This document shows positions 1-6,983 of a stretch of 13,568 nt of DNA, piece by piece (the first letter of the stretch is position 1; every line of letters begins with the position of its first letter). The stretch lies in the NCBI GenBank assembly GCA_934654625.1, contig CAKUGM010000044.1, positions 1-13,568 on the forward strand. Reading direction: 5' to 3'. A program made the position numbers and the translations under genes. Source of the stretch: an uncultured Collinsella sp. (GTDB lineage: Bacteria; Actinomycetota; Coriobacteriia; Coriobacteriales; Coriobacteriaceae). The notes beneath the pieces are model-generated. The model was not told where the DNA came from. It saw only the letters and a list, made by a program, of their open reading frames with translations, and ran no database searches.

Positions 1-2
1 GC

Positions 3-419
3 GGCTTTGCCTCCGAGATCAGCCAAGGCGGCTCAAACGTCTCCGGCGGCCAGCGTCAGCGCCTCTCCATCGCGCGTGCCCTGGCCAAGCGCCCCGAAGT
101 CGTGGTCTTCGACGACTCCTTCAGTGCGCTCGACTACAAGACCGATGCCCTGCTGCGCGAGGAGCTCGCTCGCACCCAGAAGGATGCATCCCTCGTCGTA
201 GTGGCCCAGCGCATCGCCACGATCATGCACGCCGACCAGATCATCGTGCTCGACGAGGGTACGGTCGTGGGCCAGGGTACGCACGAAGAACTGTTGCGCC
301 GCTGCCCGGCCTATCTGGAAATCGCGCAGTCGCAGCTCTCCGCACAGGAGCTCGGCCTCACCGAAGACGAAATCGCTGCCGTCATGGACCGCAAAACCCT
401 GGAAGGAGGTGACCGTTAA
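3..419 (+). CDS. ABC exporter half-transporter, degenerate NBD, 3' fragment
   Basis: Only the last 138 codons are inside the window; the membrane domain and Walker A lie upstream. The visible part is the C-terminal half of an ABC nucleotide-binding domain: a canonical signature (VSGGQ, visible residues 13-17), a Walker B ending in FDD (residues 36-38), a D-loop SALD, and a switch region reading VVVAQR. Two catalytic residues are altered. The Walker B glutamate is Asp38, and the H-loop histidine is Gln69. This pattern is known from the degenerate-site subunit of heterodimeric multidrug exporters of the TM287/288, LmrCD and BmrCD type. A short charged tail (about 35 residues) follows the domain. 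The stop codon shares one base with the next gene's ATG, so the two are translationally coupled and presumably pair in the membrane. Substrate cannot be told. The family assignment is firm; the heterodimer is inferred from motif complementarity. Confidence 0.93.
   Translation, partial: GFASEISQGGSNVSGGQRQRLSIARALAKRPEVVVFDDSFSALDYKTDALLREELARTQKDASLVVVAQRIATIMHADQIIVLDEGTVVGQGTHEELLRRCPAYLEIAQSQLSAQELGLTEDEIAAVMDRKTLEGGDR
403..412 (+). promoter_or_regulatory. Ribosome binding site of second ABC gene
   Basis: AAGGAGGTGA is a near-perfect anti-16S match located inside the last codons of the upstream ABC gene, 6 nt before the ATG at 419. It fixes that start and implies strong, coupled translation of the second subunit. 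Confidence 0.85.
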
Positions 420-2281
420 TGGCAAACGATATGAGCAAGACCGAAGTGCCCAAGCGCCAGGGAAGGCCCGCAGGCCCCATGGGCAGGCGCGGACCAGGCC
501 GCGTGGTCGAGAAGCCCAAGGACTTCAAGGGCACTATGCTCAAGCTTTTGAGCTACGTTGGTCGCCACAAGGTCGCCGTGTTCTTTGCCGCCGCCTTCGC
601 CATGGCGTCGGTCATCTTCAACATCGTTGGCCCCAAGGTCTTGGGCCAGGTAACCACCAAGCTCTTCGAGGGCCTGGTCGCTAAGGTCCAGGGCACCGGC
701 GCGGTCGATTTCGACTGGATCGGCAAGACGCTGCTGTTCTTGCTGGGTCTCTACCTCGCCAGCTCCGCATGCAACCTTATCCAGGGTTGGCTCATGACGG
801 GTGTCACGCAGAAGATCTGCTACCGCATGCGCAAGGAGATCGCCCAGAAGATCACCGTCATCCCCATGAGCTACTTCATCGGCCACAGCAAGGGTGACGT
901 GCTCTCGCGCATCACCAACGATGTCGATACGCTTGGTCAAAGCCTCAACCAGTCCGTGACGCAGCTCATCACCTCCATCACGCAGATCGTCGGTGTGCTT
1001 GTGATGATGCTTTCCATCAGTCTGCCGCTTACCGGCGTCGTGGTGGTCACACTGCCCGTCGCCGCCGTGATCATGGGCGTGATGATGCACTTCTCGCAGC
1101 CCTACTTCCGCGAGCAGCAGCGCGTACTCGGTTCCGTCAACGGCATCATCGAAGAAGACTTCGCCGGTCAAAACGTCATTCAGGTGTTCGACCGTGCCGA
1201 CGCCGCCGTGGCCGAGTTCGACAAGAAGAACGACCGCCTGTTTATCTCCGGTTGGCGCTCGCAGTTCCTCTCCGGCCTGATGATGCCGCTCATGAGCCTG
1301 GTGGGCAACATGGGCTACGTAGCCGTGGTCGTCGTGGGCGCGCAACTCGCGCTTACCGGCAACGCCACCCCAGGCGACATCCAAAGCTTCATCCAGTACG
1401 TGCGCAACTTCACCCAGCCCGTACAGCAGCTCGCCAACGTGAGCAACACGATGCAGTCCATGGCCGCCGCCACCGAGCGCGTCTTCGAGTTCCTGGCAGC
1501 GCCCGAAGAGGAGCAGGCCGCAGCACCCCAGATCCCCGAGGAGCGCCAGGGGCACGTCGAGTTCGAGCACGTCAGGTTTGGCTATACACCCGACAAGACC
1601 ATCATCCACGACTTCACCTGCGATGCCGAGCCCGGGCAGACCGTAGCCATCGTCGGTCCCACCGGAGCCGGCAAGACCACGCTCATCAAGCTGCTTCAGC
1701 GCTTCTACGACGTTGGCGGCGGCAGCCTGCGCGTCGACGGCGTCGACGTGCGTGACTGGGACCGCACGGCCCTGCGCGAGCAGTTTGCCATGGTGCTGCA
1801 GGACACCTGGCTGTTCAACGGTACCATTCGCGAGAACATTCGCTATGGTCGCCCCGACGCTACCGACGAGGAAGTCGAGGCCGCGGCCAAGGCAGCGCGT
1901 TGCGACCACTTCATCCATACGCTCGCCGGCGGCTACGACTTCATGATCAACGAGGAGGGCACCAACCTTTCCCAGGGACAGCGCCAGCTCGTGACCATCG
2001 CCCGCGCGGTTCTTGCCGACCGTCCCGCGCTGATTTTGGACGAAGCCACCTCGAACGTCGACACGCGTACCGAAGAGCTCATCCAGCGCGCTATGGACAC
2101 GCTCATGGAAGGCCGCACGAGCTTCGTGATCGCGCATCGCTTGAGCACGATCCGCAACGCCGATGTGATTCTCGTCCTGCGCGACGGCGACATCGTGGAG
2201 AAGGGCACCCACGAGGAGCTGCTCGCCCGTGGTGGCTTCTATGCCGAGCTGTATAACTCGCAGTTTGAAGAAGCGGCGTAG
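419..2281 (+). CDS. ABC exporter half-transporter, permease fused to ATPase
   Basis: This 620-residue protein has the usual length of a bacterial half-exporter. A basic, Pro/Gly-rich N-terminal tail (1-35) precedes a six-helix ABC membrane domain (about 45-345), including the family-typical MSYFIGHSKGDVLSRITNDV stretch at residues 150-169. The nucleotide-binding domain follows (about 375-615): Walker A GPTGAGKT (413-420), Q-loop Gln461, signature LSQGQ (517-521), Walker B LILDE with Asp541/Glu542, and H-loop His573. Catalytic Glu and His are intact, but the signature has Gln in place of the first Gly of LSGGQ. In heterodimeric exporters the partner with intact Walker B/H-loop carries exactly this non-canonical signature, so one ATP site is fully active and the other degenerate. 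It pairs with the overlapping upstream gene as a drug, lipid or peptide exporter; the substrate is unknown. An intrinsic terminator lies about 90 bp downstream. Confidence 0.96.
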   Translation: MANDMSKTEVPKRQGRPAGPMGRRGPGRVVEKPKDFKGTMLKLLSYVGRHKVAVFFAAAFAMASVIFNIVGPKVLGQVTTKLFEGLVAKVQGTGAVDFDWIGKTLLFLLGLYLASSACNLIQGWLMTGVTQKICYRMRKEIAQKITVIPMSYFIGHSKGDVLSRITNDVDTLGQSLNQSVTQLITSITQIVGVLVMMLSISLPLTGVVVVTLPVAAVIMGVMMHFSQPYFREQQRVLGSVNGIIEEDFAGQNVIQVFDRADAAVAEFDKKNDRLFISGWRSQFLSGLMMPLMSLVGNMGYVAVVVVGAQLALTGNATPGDIQSFIQYVRNFTQPVQQLANVSNTMQSMAAATERVFEFLAAPEEEQAAAPQIPEERQGHVEFEHVRFGYTPDKTIIHDFTCDAEPGQTVAIVGPTGAGKTTLIKLLQRFYDVGGGSLRVDGVDVRDWDRTALREQFAMVLQDTWLFNGTIRENIRYGRPDATDEEVEAAAKAARCDHFIHTLAGGYDFMINEEGTNLSQGQRQLVTIARAVLADRPALILDEATSNVDTRTEELIQRAMDTLMEGRTSFVIAHRLSTIRNADVILVLRDGDIVEKGTHEELLARGGFYAELYNSQFEEAA

Positions 2282-2373
2282 GGACGGGTGCGCGCAAGCG
2301 TCTCTCGCCGTGCGTTTTGCCTTGTTTGAGGTGCGGATCACAGCGGATTGCCGCTAAGCATCTCGTCTTAATT

Positions 2374-2408
2374 GGGGCGCGTGCCATGTTGGCTCGCGCC
2401 CCTTTTTT
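2374..2408 (+). terminator. Rho-independent terminator of the ABC operon
   Basis: GGGGCGCG (2374-2381) pairs with CGCGCCCC (2395-2402). After a single T/T mismatch the stem continues with GCCA (2383-2386) against TGGC (2390-2393), leaving a 3-nt loop. Six T residues (2403-2408) follow at once. It has the canonical layout and separates the ABC operon from the regulator gene. Confidence 0.9.
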
Positions 2409-2586
2409 CATGCGCAAGCCACTGCGATGACACGTGTTACGTCTTCGCAGGTAAAAGACTGGTTGCAACAAATAGTTGCGAAAGTAGGTCTAAAAATTCC
2501 AACCAAAAGCGGTGGATGTGCCGGGGCGCCTTTCGCACACTGAAGACACACGCGTCCGCAAGCACCTTGCCACGAAAGGAAACGAC
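2409..2586. promoter_or_regulatory. Intergenic region upstream of regulator, with candidate operator
   Basis: The gene-free stretch 2282-2586 holds the terminator and then this segment. It contains an inverted repeat, TTGCAAC (2463-2469) and GTTGCGA (2475-2481), separated by AAATA. The inner five bases of each arm (GCAAC/GTTGC) match perfectly and the outer end has one mismatch. A perfect 8-bp palindrome, ACACGTGT, lies at 2430-2437. No convincing -35/-10 pair was found, so promoter position is unresolved. The inverted repeat is a plausible regulator-binding site, possibly autoregulatory for the HTH protein that follows; this is inference. Confidence 0.4.
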
Positions 2587-3543
2587 ATGGACCCCACGAT
2601 GGCACAGCGCCTCGTTGATAGAAGAAAAGCCGCCGGTCTCTCACAAGAGACGCTCGCAGACAAGCTCGGCGTGAGCCGTCAGGCCGTTAGCAAATGGGAG
2701 CGTAGCGAATCCTCCCCCGACACCGACAACCTCATTGCACTTGCCGCCCTCTACGGAGTCTCACTTGACGAGCTACTTTACGGTTCGCCCGCACAGGCAG
2801 GCGCAGCAAGCACGGAACAGGAGGGGTCCTCGCCCGTCTCTGAGAACGCAAGCAACGATGATGCCTGCGAACAGGCAGAGGAGTCAGGTCCTTCAGACGA
2901 CGATAGACCAGGCTTCGAAGCAAGCGAGCGCGGTGAGCGCGTTCATATCTCCCTAAAAGAGGGCATCCACGTTGTCGACCCCGAAAAAGGAGAAGAAGTC
3001 CATGTGGGATGGAGCGGTATCCATGTGGAAAGCGAACGCCGCGGCGAGCATGTGCACATCGGCCCCGGTGGTATGCGCATCGATGCTTCCGATGACGGGC
3101 ATAGCATACACACCAACGAAGACGGCACGGTGACCATCGACGGCGAGACCTATGCTAGTTGGAAAGATGCTCGCGATCATTGTGACTTCCAAGGCAACAG
3201 GCATCGCAGCCCCTTCGGCCATGCCTGGAGCAAGTTTCCTTTTCCGGGAGTAGTGCTCGTTGCCTATCTAATCGGAGGCATCGTCTATAGCGCCTGGCTG
3301 CCCGGACTCATGCTCGTATTTTTGATTCCGGTGTATTACATGGTTGGCAGCCTTATCGATCAGCGCAAGCCCCTTACGTTTCTAAGCAGCATCTATCCCA
3401 TCGCCTGTACTGCATGGTTTTGCTATATGGCCTTTTTCTGCAACCAAGCGCATCCCGCTTGGGCAATCTTCCTTACGATCCCCGTGGTCGAAGCGATTCT
3501 CCACTGGATTCGCAAGTCCTCACAAGGGCACAAGGCACACTGA
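2587..3543 (+). CDS. Membrane-anchored XRE-family HTH regulator with beta-repeats
   Basis: The 318-residue protein starts at the ATG after AAAGGA (2575-2580); an in-frame ATG 25 codons upstream lacks a ribosome site and adds sequence outside the conserved domain. Residues 8-62 form an XRE/Cro-type helix-turn-helix, with LSQETLADKLGVSRQAVSKW and the typical DNLIALAALYGVSLDELL ending. An acidic, Ser-rich linker (about 66-116) follows. Next come four ~18-residue repeats (117-186) of the form E-x-V-H-[IV]-x(4)-G-[IM]-x-[IV], predicted to be beta strands. The C-terminus (about 219-306) is hydrophobic, with roughly four membrane segments. The design suggests a cytoplasmic DNA-binding head tethered to the membrane. 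The target genes are unknown; candidates are its own promoter or the adjacent exporter. The HTH call is firm and the repeat description is directly visible. It lacks any phosphotransfer or protease domain. Confidence 0.88.
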   Translation: MDPTMAQRLVDRRKAAGLSQETLADKLGVSRQAVSKWERSESSPDTDNLIALAALYGVSLDELLYGSPAQAGAASTEQEGSSPVSENASNDDACEQAEESGPSDDDRPGFEASERGERVHISLKEGIHVVDPEKGEEVHVGWSGIHVESERRGEHVHIGPGGMRIDASDDGHSIHTNEDGTVTIDGETYASWKDARDHCDFQGNRHRSPFGHAWSKFPFPGVVLVAYLIGGIVYSAWLPGLMLVFLIPVYYMVGSLIDQRKPLTFLSSIYPIACTAWFCYMAFFCNQAHPAWAIFLTIPVVEAILHWIRKSSQGHKAH

Positions 3544-3638
3544 GGCCCAACGCAGGACTGAAGGAAACGGCCTTGCGGCATGCCGATTCTGCAGCGTGTC
3601 CATCCTGTGCCGTGCCGATCTTGTGGCGCGCACAACAA

Positions 3639-3700
3639 GTGGCGGTTTTTGAAACGTCTTTCGACCAAAAACGGGCCCTGGATGCACGATTTACCGCCAC
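3639..3700. repeat. Nested imperfect palindrome in intergenic region
   Basis: GTGGCGGT (3639-3646) is the exact reverse complement of ACCGCCAC (3693-3700). Inside it GTTTTTG (3645-3651) is the exact reverse complement of CAAAAAC (3666-3672), and a GGGCCC palindrome follows. The element lies in the 294-bp gap between the regulator and the TerB operon, with no credible gene. It might be a REP/MITE-like repeat, a structured RNA or a weak terminator; one copy in this window cannot decide. The inner and outer arms overlap by two bases. Confidence 0.45.
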
Positions 3701-3773
3701 ACATTCGCGGCAGCAAGAAAGCCGATGGCCCCTCCCGCACCTCCTCTCGACCATACTCGTCTTCTCATAGAAA

Positions 3774-3787
3774 CGAACATCTGTTTG
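3774..3787. promoter_or_regulatory. Candidate LexA (SOS) box
   Basis: CGAAC-ATCT-GTTTG matches the core CGAAC-N4-GTTY of the Gram-positive LexA/DinR operator at every core position, and the palindromic form at all but one arm base. It sits in the -35 region of the promoter whose extended -10 is at 3794-3802, where repressor binding would block RNA polymerase. It is the only such site I noticed next to a gene start in this window. Binding by LexA is inferred; no lexA gene is present here. Confidence 0.55.
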
Positions 3788-3793
3788 CTTCTG

Positions 3794-3802
3794 TGCTATG
3801 AT
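3794..3802 (+). promoter_or_regulatory. Extended -10 promoter of TerB/ATPase/helicase operon
   Basis: TG-C-TATGAT is an extended -10 element with five of six matches to TATAAT. It lies 35 bp upstream of the GTG start at 3838. No good TTGACA-like -35 is present at 16-18 bp spacing; that space is occupied by the candidate LexA box. The extended TG motif could compensate for the weak -35. Confidence 0.6.
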
Positions 3803-3825
3803 GATTGGCTAGCCTAAACGAAGAG

Positions 3826-3831
3826 AGGAGG
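3826..3831 (+). promoter_or_regulatory. Ribosome binding site deciding the GTG start of the TerB gene
   Basis: AGGAGG is placed 6 nt before GTG 3838. It rules against the TTG at 3805, which overlaps the likely transcription start and would place this ribosome site inside the coding region. Confidence 0.8.
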
Positions 3832-3837
3832 CGTCCT

Positions 3838-5592
3838 GTGGCACTCGGAGATATGGACAAAGACATCAATGCGCTCATTGCGAAGCTGCGAGACGACGAG
3901 CGAATCAAAAAGAGCTCGCACTTCTCTTCAACGCGCTACGACGATGAGCCCATCATCTTCACCGGACGCCAAATGTCCTCGTACATGCCGGACCGTTACC
4001 GCGAGATGCGTGCCATCTCCCGCTGGCAAGAGGGCACAGGAGGCAATCGAGGCCGCTGGCTTAGCGAGAGCGAATTTTTCTATCGCCAGGCATTGCTTAT
4101 GGCCGATTTTGAAGACGATTGCCCCTACCAGGGAACATTCAAGGCATACTCGCCCACATATAACGCTATGAGCGACCGGCAGCTCCGCGGTTACTTCACC
4201 TGGCGCACGCAGGTGCGCGCCGGCAACGTGGAGGAAACTTCGCTCTCCTTCGCCTTTGTCTACCTCTACGAGTTGATCTGCGGAATCGGGTGCGCCGACG
4301 CGCAGAGTGGCTTTCACGCCATCAAGTCTTTTTGGGAGACCTATCGCGCCTTTGCCCCCGAGCTCGACCGCTACGTCCGTGTCTGGTTGGCCGACTACGT
4401 TGTCTACCACAACCTGCCGGCCTCGCTCCTGGAAGACAGCCGTACGCTCGAGTTCGACTATGCGCTCATCGCGCTCAAGCACGCGCAGGCCGCAGCCGAA
4501 GAGCAGACCTCCCGGCAACATGCTCCCGCTCGCGGCAGCGCCCCGATCCTTATGCCACCAAACCCCGACGTCGAAGAGCCGCTCTTCCGCGCCATCGATA
4601 CCCTTTCGACCTATCGTATCGCCAGCTCGAAATTCGCTAAAGACTACCACGACGACCTTCGCCACGTGGCGTGCGCCGTCTATCTGCGCCTAGCGGAGCA
4701 CTATGCCAAACATCGCAAGCTCCCCCTTATCGAAAGCTTGTTTGGCGAGAACATCTCTCTTCCCTACACGATGTTCGCCTCGGCGGTTTTCTTTGACCCG
4801 CAAAAGCATCCCGATTGCGACTACGAGTTGGACGAAGTGCATCGCTATCGCTGTCAAAAAGGCTATTGGAGTTGCGATAAGTACCGTGGCGGACGAGCGC
4901 GAAACCCCAAGCTCGGCTCGATCATGCGCGCGGTCGACGGCGCCATGCGTGAAGCCTGGGAGTACGCCCATCCCCTTAAAGAAAGCGACGTTCCCAAGTA
5001 CATAGCGAAGATGATCGAACGCGAGGTGGCCGAGCGTCATGCCTGGGCGCAGGCTCACCGCCCCGTCGAAGTGAATATCGATCTGTCACGTCTGCATCAC
5101 ATTCGCAACGCCGCCGCCGAGGTACGCGAGGCACTGCTCATTGATGAGGAGCGTGACGAGGGCATCGGCGCGAGCGATACCGCGGCGAACAAAGCAGACG
5201 AGCCTTTGCACAAAGATGGCCCCGAGGCGAGTGCTCCGCAACAAGTCGGCCGGCCCGAGGCACCGCAGGATATCGCCGCGTGCTCGCAAAAGGCCGCAGC
5301 GCCGGGCGCCAGCATCGAACGTGCCGTCCCAGCCGCCGTCCCCGCCTCGGATAACGACGCCTCAAGTCCTCTCGACGGCAACCAGACCCACTATCTCAAG
5401 GCCCTTCTGGCATCGGACACGGCGGCTCGTACGCAAGCCCTGTCCGCGGTGTCCACAAGCGAAGATATGATGGTCGACGCCATCAACGAAGCTCTGTTCG
5501 ACCTGCTTGGAGATACCGCAATCGAGTACGGGCCAGACGGCCCGCAGATCATCGAAGACTACCGCGAAGACGTGGAGGAGATACTCGCATGA
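3838..5592 (+). CDS. TerB_N / TerB_C domain protein of a predicted DNA-processing module
   Basis: Start is GTG 3838, giving 584 residues. The N-terminal third resembles TerB_N (about 70-265), with the hallmark YFTWRTQVRAGNVEETSLSF at 119-138 followed by VYLYELICGIG. A TerB_C-like region begins near VEVNIDLSRLHHIR (410-423). It resumes after an Ala/Pro/Glu-rich, probably disordered insert (about 440-515), as HYLKALL ... INEALFDLLGDTAIEY ... IIEDYREDVEEIL to the end. The central part (270-400), with aromatic and Cys residues (YRCQKGYWSCDKYR), is unassigned, and I could not identify the metal-binding TerB core. No signal peptide or membrane segment is seen. TerB_N/TerB_C proteins are known from comparative genomics to sit beside ATPases and SF2 helicases in predicted DNA-processing or defence operons; no biochemical role is established. 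It overlaps the ATPase gene by 4 bp (ATGA), so it likely acts with it. Domain call is from motif recognition. Confidence 0.85.
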   Translation: MALGDMDKDINALIAKLRDDERIKKSSHFSSTRYDDEPIIFTGRQMSSYMPDRYREMRAISRWQEGTGGNRGRWLSESEFFYRQALLMADFEDDCPYQGTFKAYSPTYNAMSDRQLRGYFTWRTQVRAGNVEETSLSFAFVYLYELICGIGCADAQSGFHAIKSFWETYRAFAPELDRYVRVWLADYVVYHNLPASLLEDSRTLEFDYALIALKHAQAAAEEQTSRQHAPARGSAPILMPPNPDVEEPLFRAIDTLSTYRIASSKFAKDYHDDLRHVACAVYLRLAEHYAKHRKLPLIESLFGENISLPYTMFASAVFFDPQKHPDCDYELDEVHRYRCQKGYWSCDKYRGGRARNPKLGSIMRAVDGAMREAWEYAHPLKESDVPKYIAKMIEREVAERHAWAQAHRPVEVNIDLSRLHHIRNAAAEVREALLIDEERDEGIGASDTAANKADEPLHKDGPEASAPQQVGRPEAPQDIAACSQKAAAPGASIERAVPAAVPASDNDASSPLDGNQTHYLKALLASDTAARTQALSAVSTSEDMMVDAINEALFDLLGDTAIEYGPDGPQIIEDYREDVEEILA

Positions 5593-6947
5593 CCGATTCG
5601 TCCAACGCCGCACCGCGCGTGCCAAAACGCGTGGCCGCCGTGATTCTCAACTCGCTCAAGGGCGGCGTCGTGCCGCGCATCGGCCTGCCTTACATCACCG
5701 TGGGACGCGAGACCGAGATTCGCGCGCTCCTGACCGACCTTTCCCTCATTGCCGATGGCGGCGCGAGCTTTCGCTTCCTCGTCGGGCGATACGGAGCCGG
5801 CAAGAGCTTCTTGCTGCAGACCATCCGCACCCACGCCATGGGAGAGGGCTTCGTTGTCGCGGACGCCGACCTTTCCCCCGAGCGACGCCTACAGGGAGGC
5901 CAAGGCCAGGGGCTTGCCACCTATCGCGAGCTCATTCGCAACCTCTCGACCAAGACGCGCCCCGAAGGCGGCGCCCTCAACCTCATCCTCGACCGTTGGG
6001 TCGCCTCGACGCTCGACATTCGCGCAGGCGAGGCCGACGACGCCGACAACGTCGACGACGCTGAATCGCTCATGCGCGCCCAGCTTGACGAACTTGAAGA
6101 GATGGTCCACGGATTCGACTTCGCGCGCATGCTCGTGCGCTACCGCACGGCAACCCTCGAAGGTGACGACGAAGCGAAAAGCTGCGTTACCCGCTGGATG
6201 CGCGGCGAGTATCGCACCAAGACCGAGGCGAAGGCCGATCTGGGCACCTCGACCATCATCACCGACGACGACTGGTACGACTACGTCAAGCTGCTCGCGC
6301 GCTTCCTCGTAGGCGCAGGCTACAACGGCCTGATCGTCATGATCGACGAGCTTGTGAATCTCTACAAGATCCCTAACGCCATCACGCGCCAGTATAACTA
6401 CGAGAAGATCCTCACCATGTACAACGACACCCTGCAGGGCAAGGCGCACCACCTTGGCATCATCATGGGCGGCACGCCTACCTCCATCGAAGATCGCCGC
6501 CGCGGCGTCTTTAGCTACGAGGCCCTCCGCAGCCGCCTCACGCAGGGACGCTTTGCGCGCGAGGACATGCGCGACATGCTGGCCCCCATCATCCGTCTGC
6601 ACCCCCTTACCTACGAGGAGCTGCTGGTGCTGATCGAAAAACTCGGCCAGATCCATGCAGGCTATTTTGGCTACGAGGACACGATTACCGACGAGGATCT
6701 TGCTGCTTTCCTGCAGATTGAGTTTGGCCGTGTGGGCGCCGACACGCACCTCACGCCACGTGAAGTTATCCGCGACTTCATCGAGCTGTTGGATATCGCC
6801 TACCAAAATCCCGATGTCGATATCGCGGCACTGCTGCGCGACGAGGGAGCGATTGCAGGAGCCTCCATGCCTGCGGCGCAAAGCAATGCGACCAACAGCG
6901 ATAGCGGCGACGCAGGGGCTGCGCCCTTTGCCGAATTCACGCTGTAG
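5589..6947 (+). CDS. BrxD-like P-loop ATPase (DUF2791 / BREX ATP-binding family)
   Basis: A 452-residue cytoplasmic ATPase whose ATG overlaps the previous stop (ATGA). Key motifs: an N-terminal segment LNSLKGGVVPRIGLPYITVGRE typical of the DUF2791 (BrxC/D) family, Walker A GRYGAGKS (66-73, Lys72), Walker B LIVMIDEL (248-255, Asp253/Glu254), a sensor-1-like strand ending GGTP (about 290-297), and a basic LRSRLTQGRF (313-322) that could hold an arginine finger. A likely winged-helix region follows, about 330-410. The last 40 residues are Ala/Asn/Ser-rich and probably flexible. In type 2 BREX (Pgl) loci brxD lies next to the Lhr-like helicase brxHI, and the same order occurs here. Pairing with a TerB_N protein instead of PglX/PglZ makes this a related but distinct module. 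AAA+/STAND-like ATP hydrolysis is expected; the substrate is unknown. Confidence 0.88.
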   Translation: MTDSSNAAPRVPKRVAAVILNSLKGGVVPRIGLPYITVGRETEIRALLTDLSLIADGGASFRFLVGRYGAGKSFLLQTIRTHAMGEGFVVADADLSPERRLQGGQGQGLATYRELIRNLSTKTRPEGGALNLILDRWVASTLDIRAGEADDADNVDDAESLMRAQLDELEEMVHGFDFARMLVRYRTATLEGDDEAKSCVTRWMRGEYRTKTEAKADLGTSTIITDDDWYDYVKLLARFLVGAGYNGLIVMIDELVNLYKIPNAITRQYNYEKILTMYNDTLQGKAHHLGIIMGGTPTSIEDRRRGVFSYEALRSRLTQGRFAREDMRDMLAPIIRLHPLTYEELLVLIEKLGQIHAGYFGYEDTITDEDLAAFLQIEFGRVGADTHLTPREVIRDFIELLDIAYQNPDVDIAALLRDEGAIAGASMPAAQSNATNSDSGDAGAAPFAEFTL

Positions 6948-6967
6948 CAAGCAAGCCCCACCATCGG

Positions 6968-6976
6968 AAAGGAGGT
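6968..6976 (+). promoter_or_regulatory. Ribosome binding site of helicase gene
   Basis: AAAGGAGGT lies in the 36-bp gap after the ATPase stop, 7 nt before ATG 6984. The strong independent site suggests the helicase is translated without needing coupling, but no promoter is visible in the gap. Confidence 0.8.
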
Positions 6977-6983
6977 CTCAACC

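Noticed and set aside
416..2341. 641-codon open frame on the minus strand opposite the second ABC gene
   Set aside because: It is a His/Val/Asp/Gly-rich antisense translation created by the strong G/C third-position bias of the ABC gene, and shows no recognisable domain.
3423..3754. Two Cys-rich minus-strand frames across the same gap
   Set aside because: They overlap the C-terminus of the regulator, conflict with each other and with the palindrome, and lack ribosome sites.
3580..3801. 73-codon plus-strand frame in the regulator-TerB gap, with a CxxC
   Set aside because: Poorly spaced ribosome site (AAGGAA about 13 nt upstream), Ser/Arg-rich tail, and it runs across the nested palindrome and into the promoter; no family recognised.
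3805..3837. TTG start at 3805 for the TerB-type gene
   Set aside because: The AGGAGG site lies downstream of it, at 3826, and fits GTG 3838; the TTG is only 2 bp after the -10 element.
5889..6950. 353-codon minus-strand frame opposite the ATPase gene
   Set aside because: Antisense shadow of a gene with intact Walker motifs; no ribosome site and no family resemblance.
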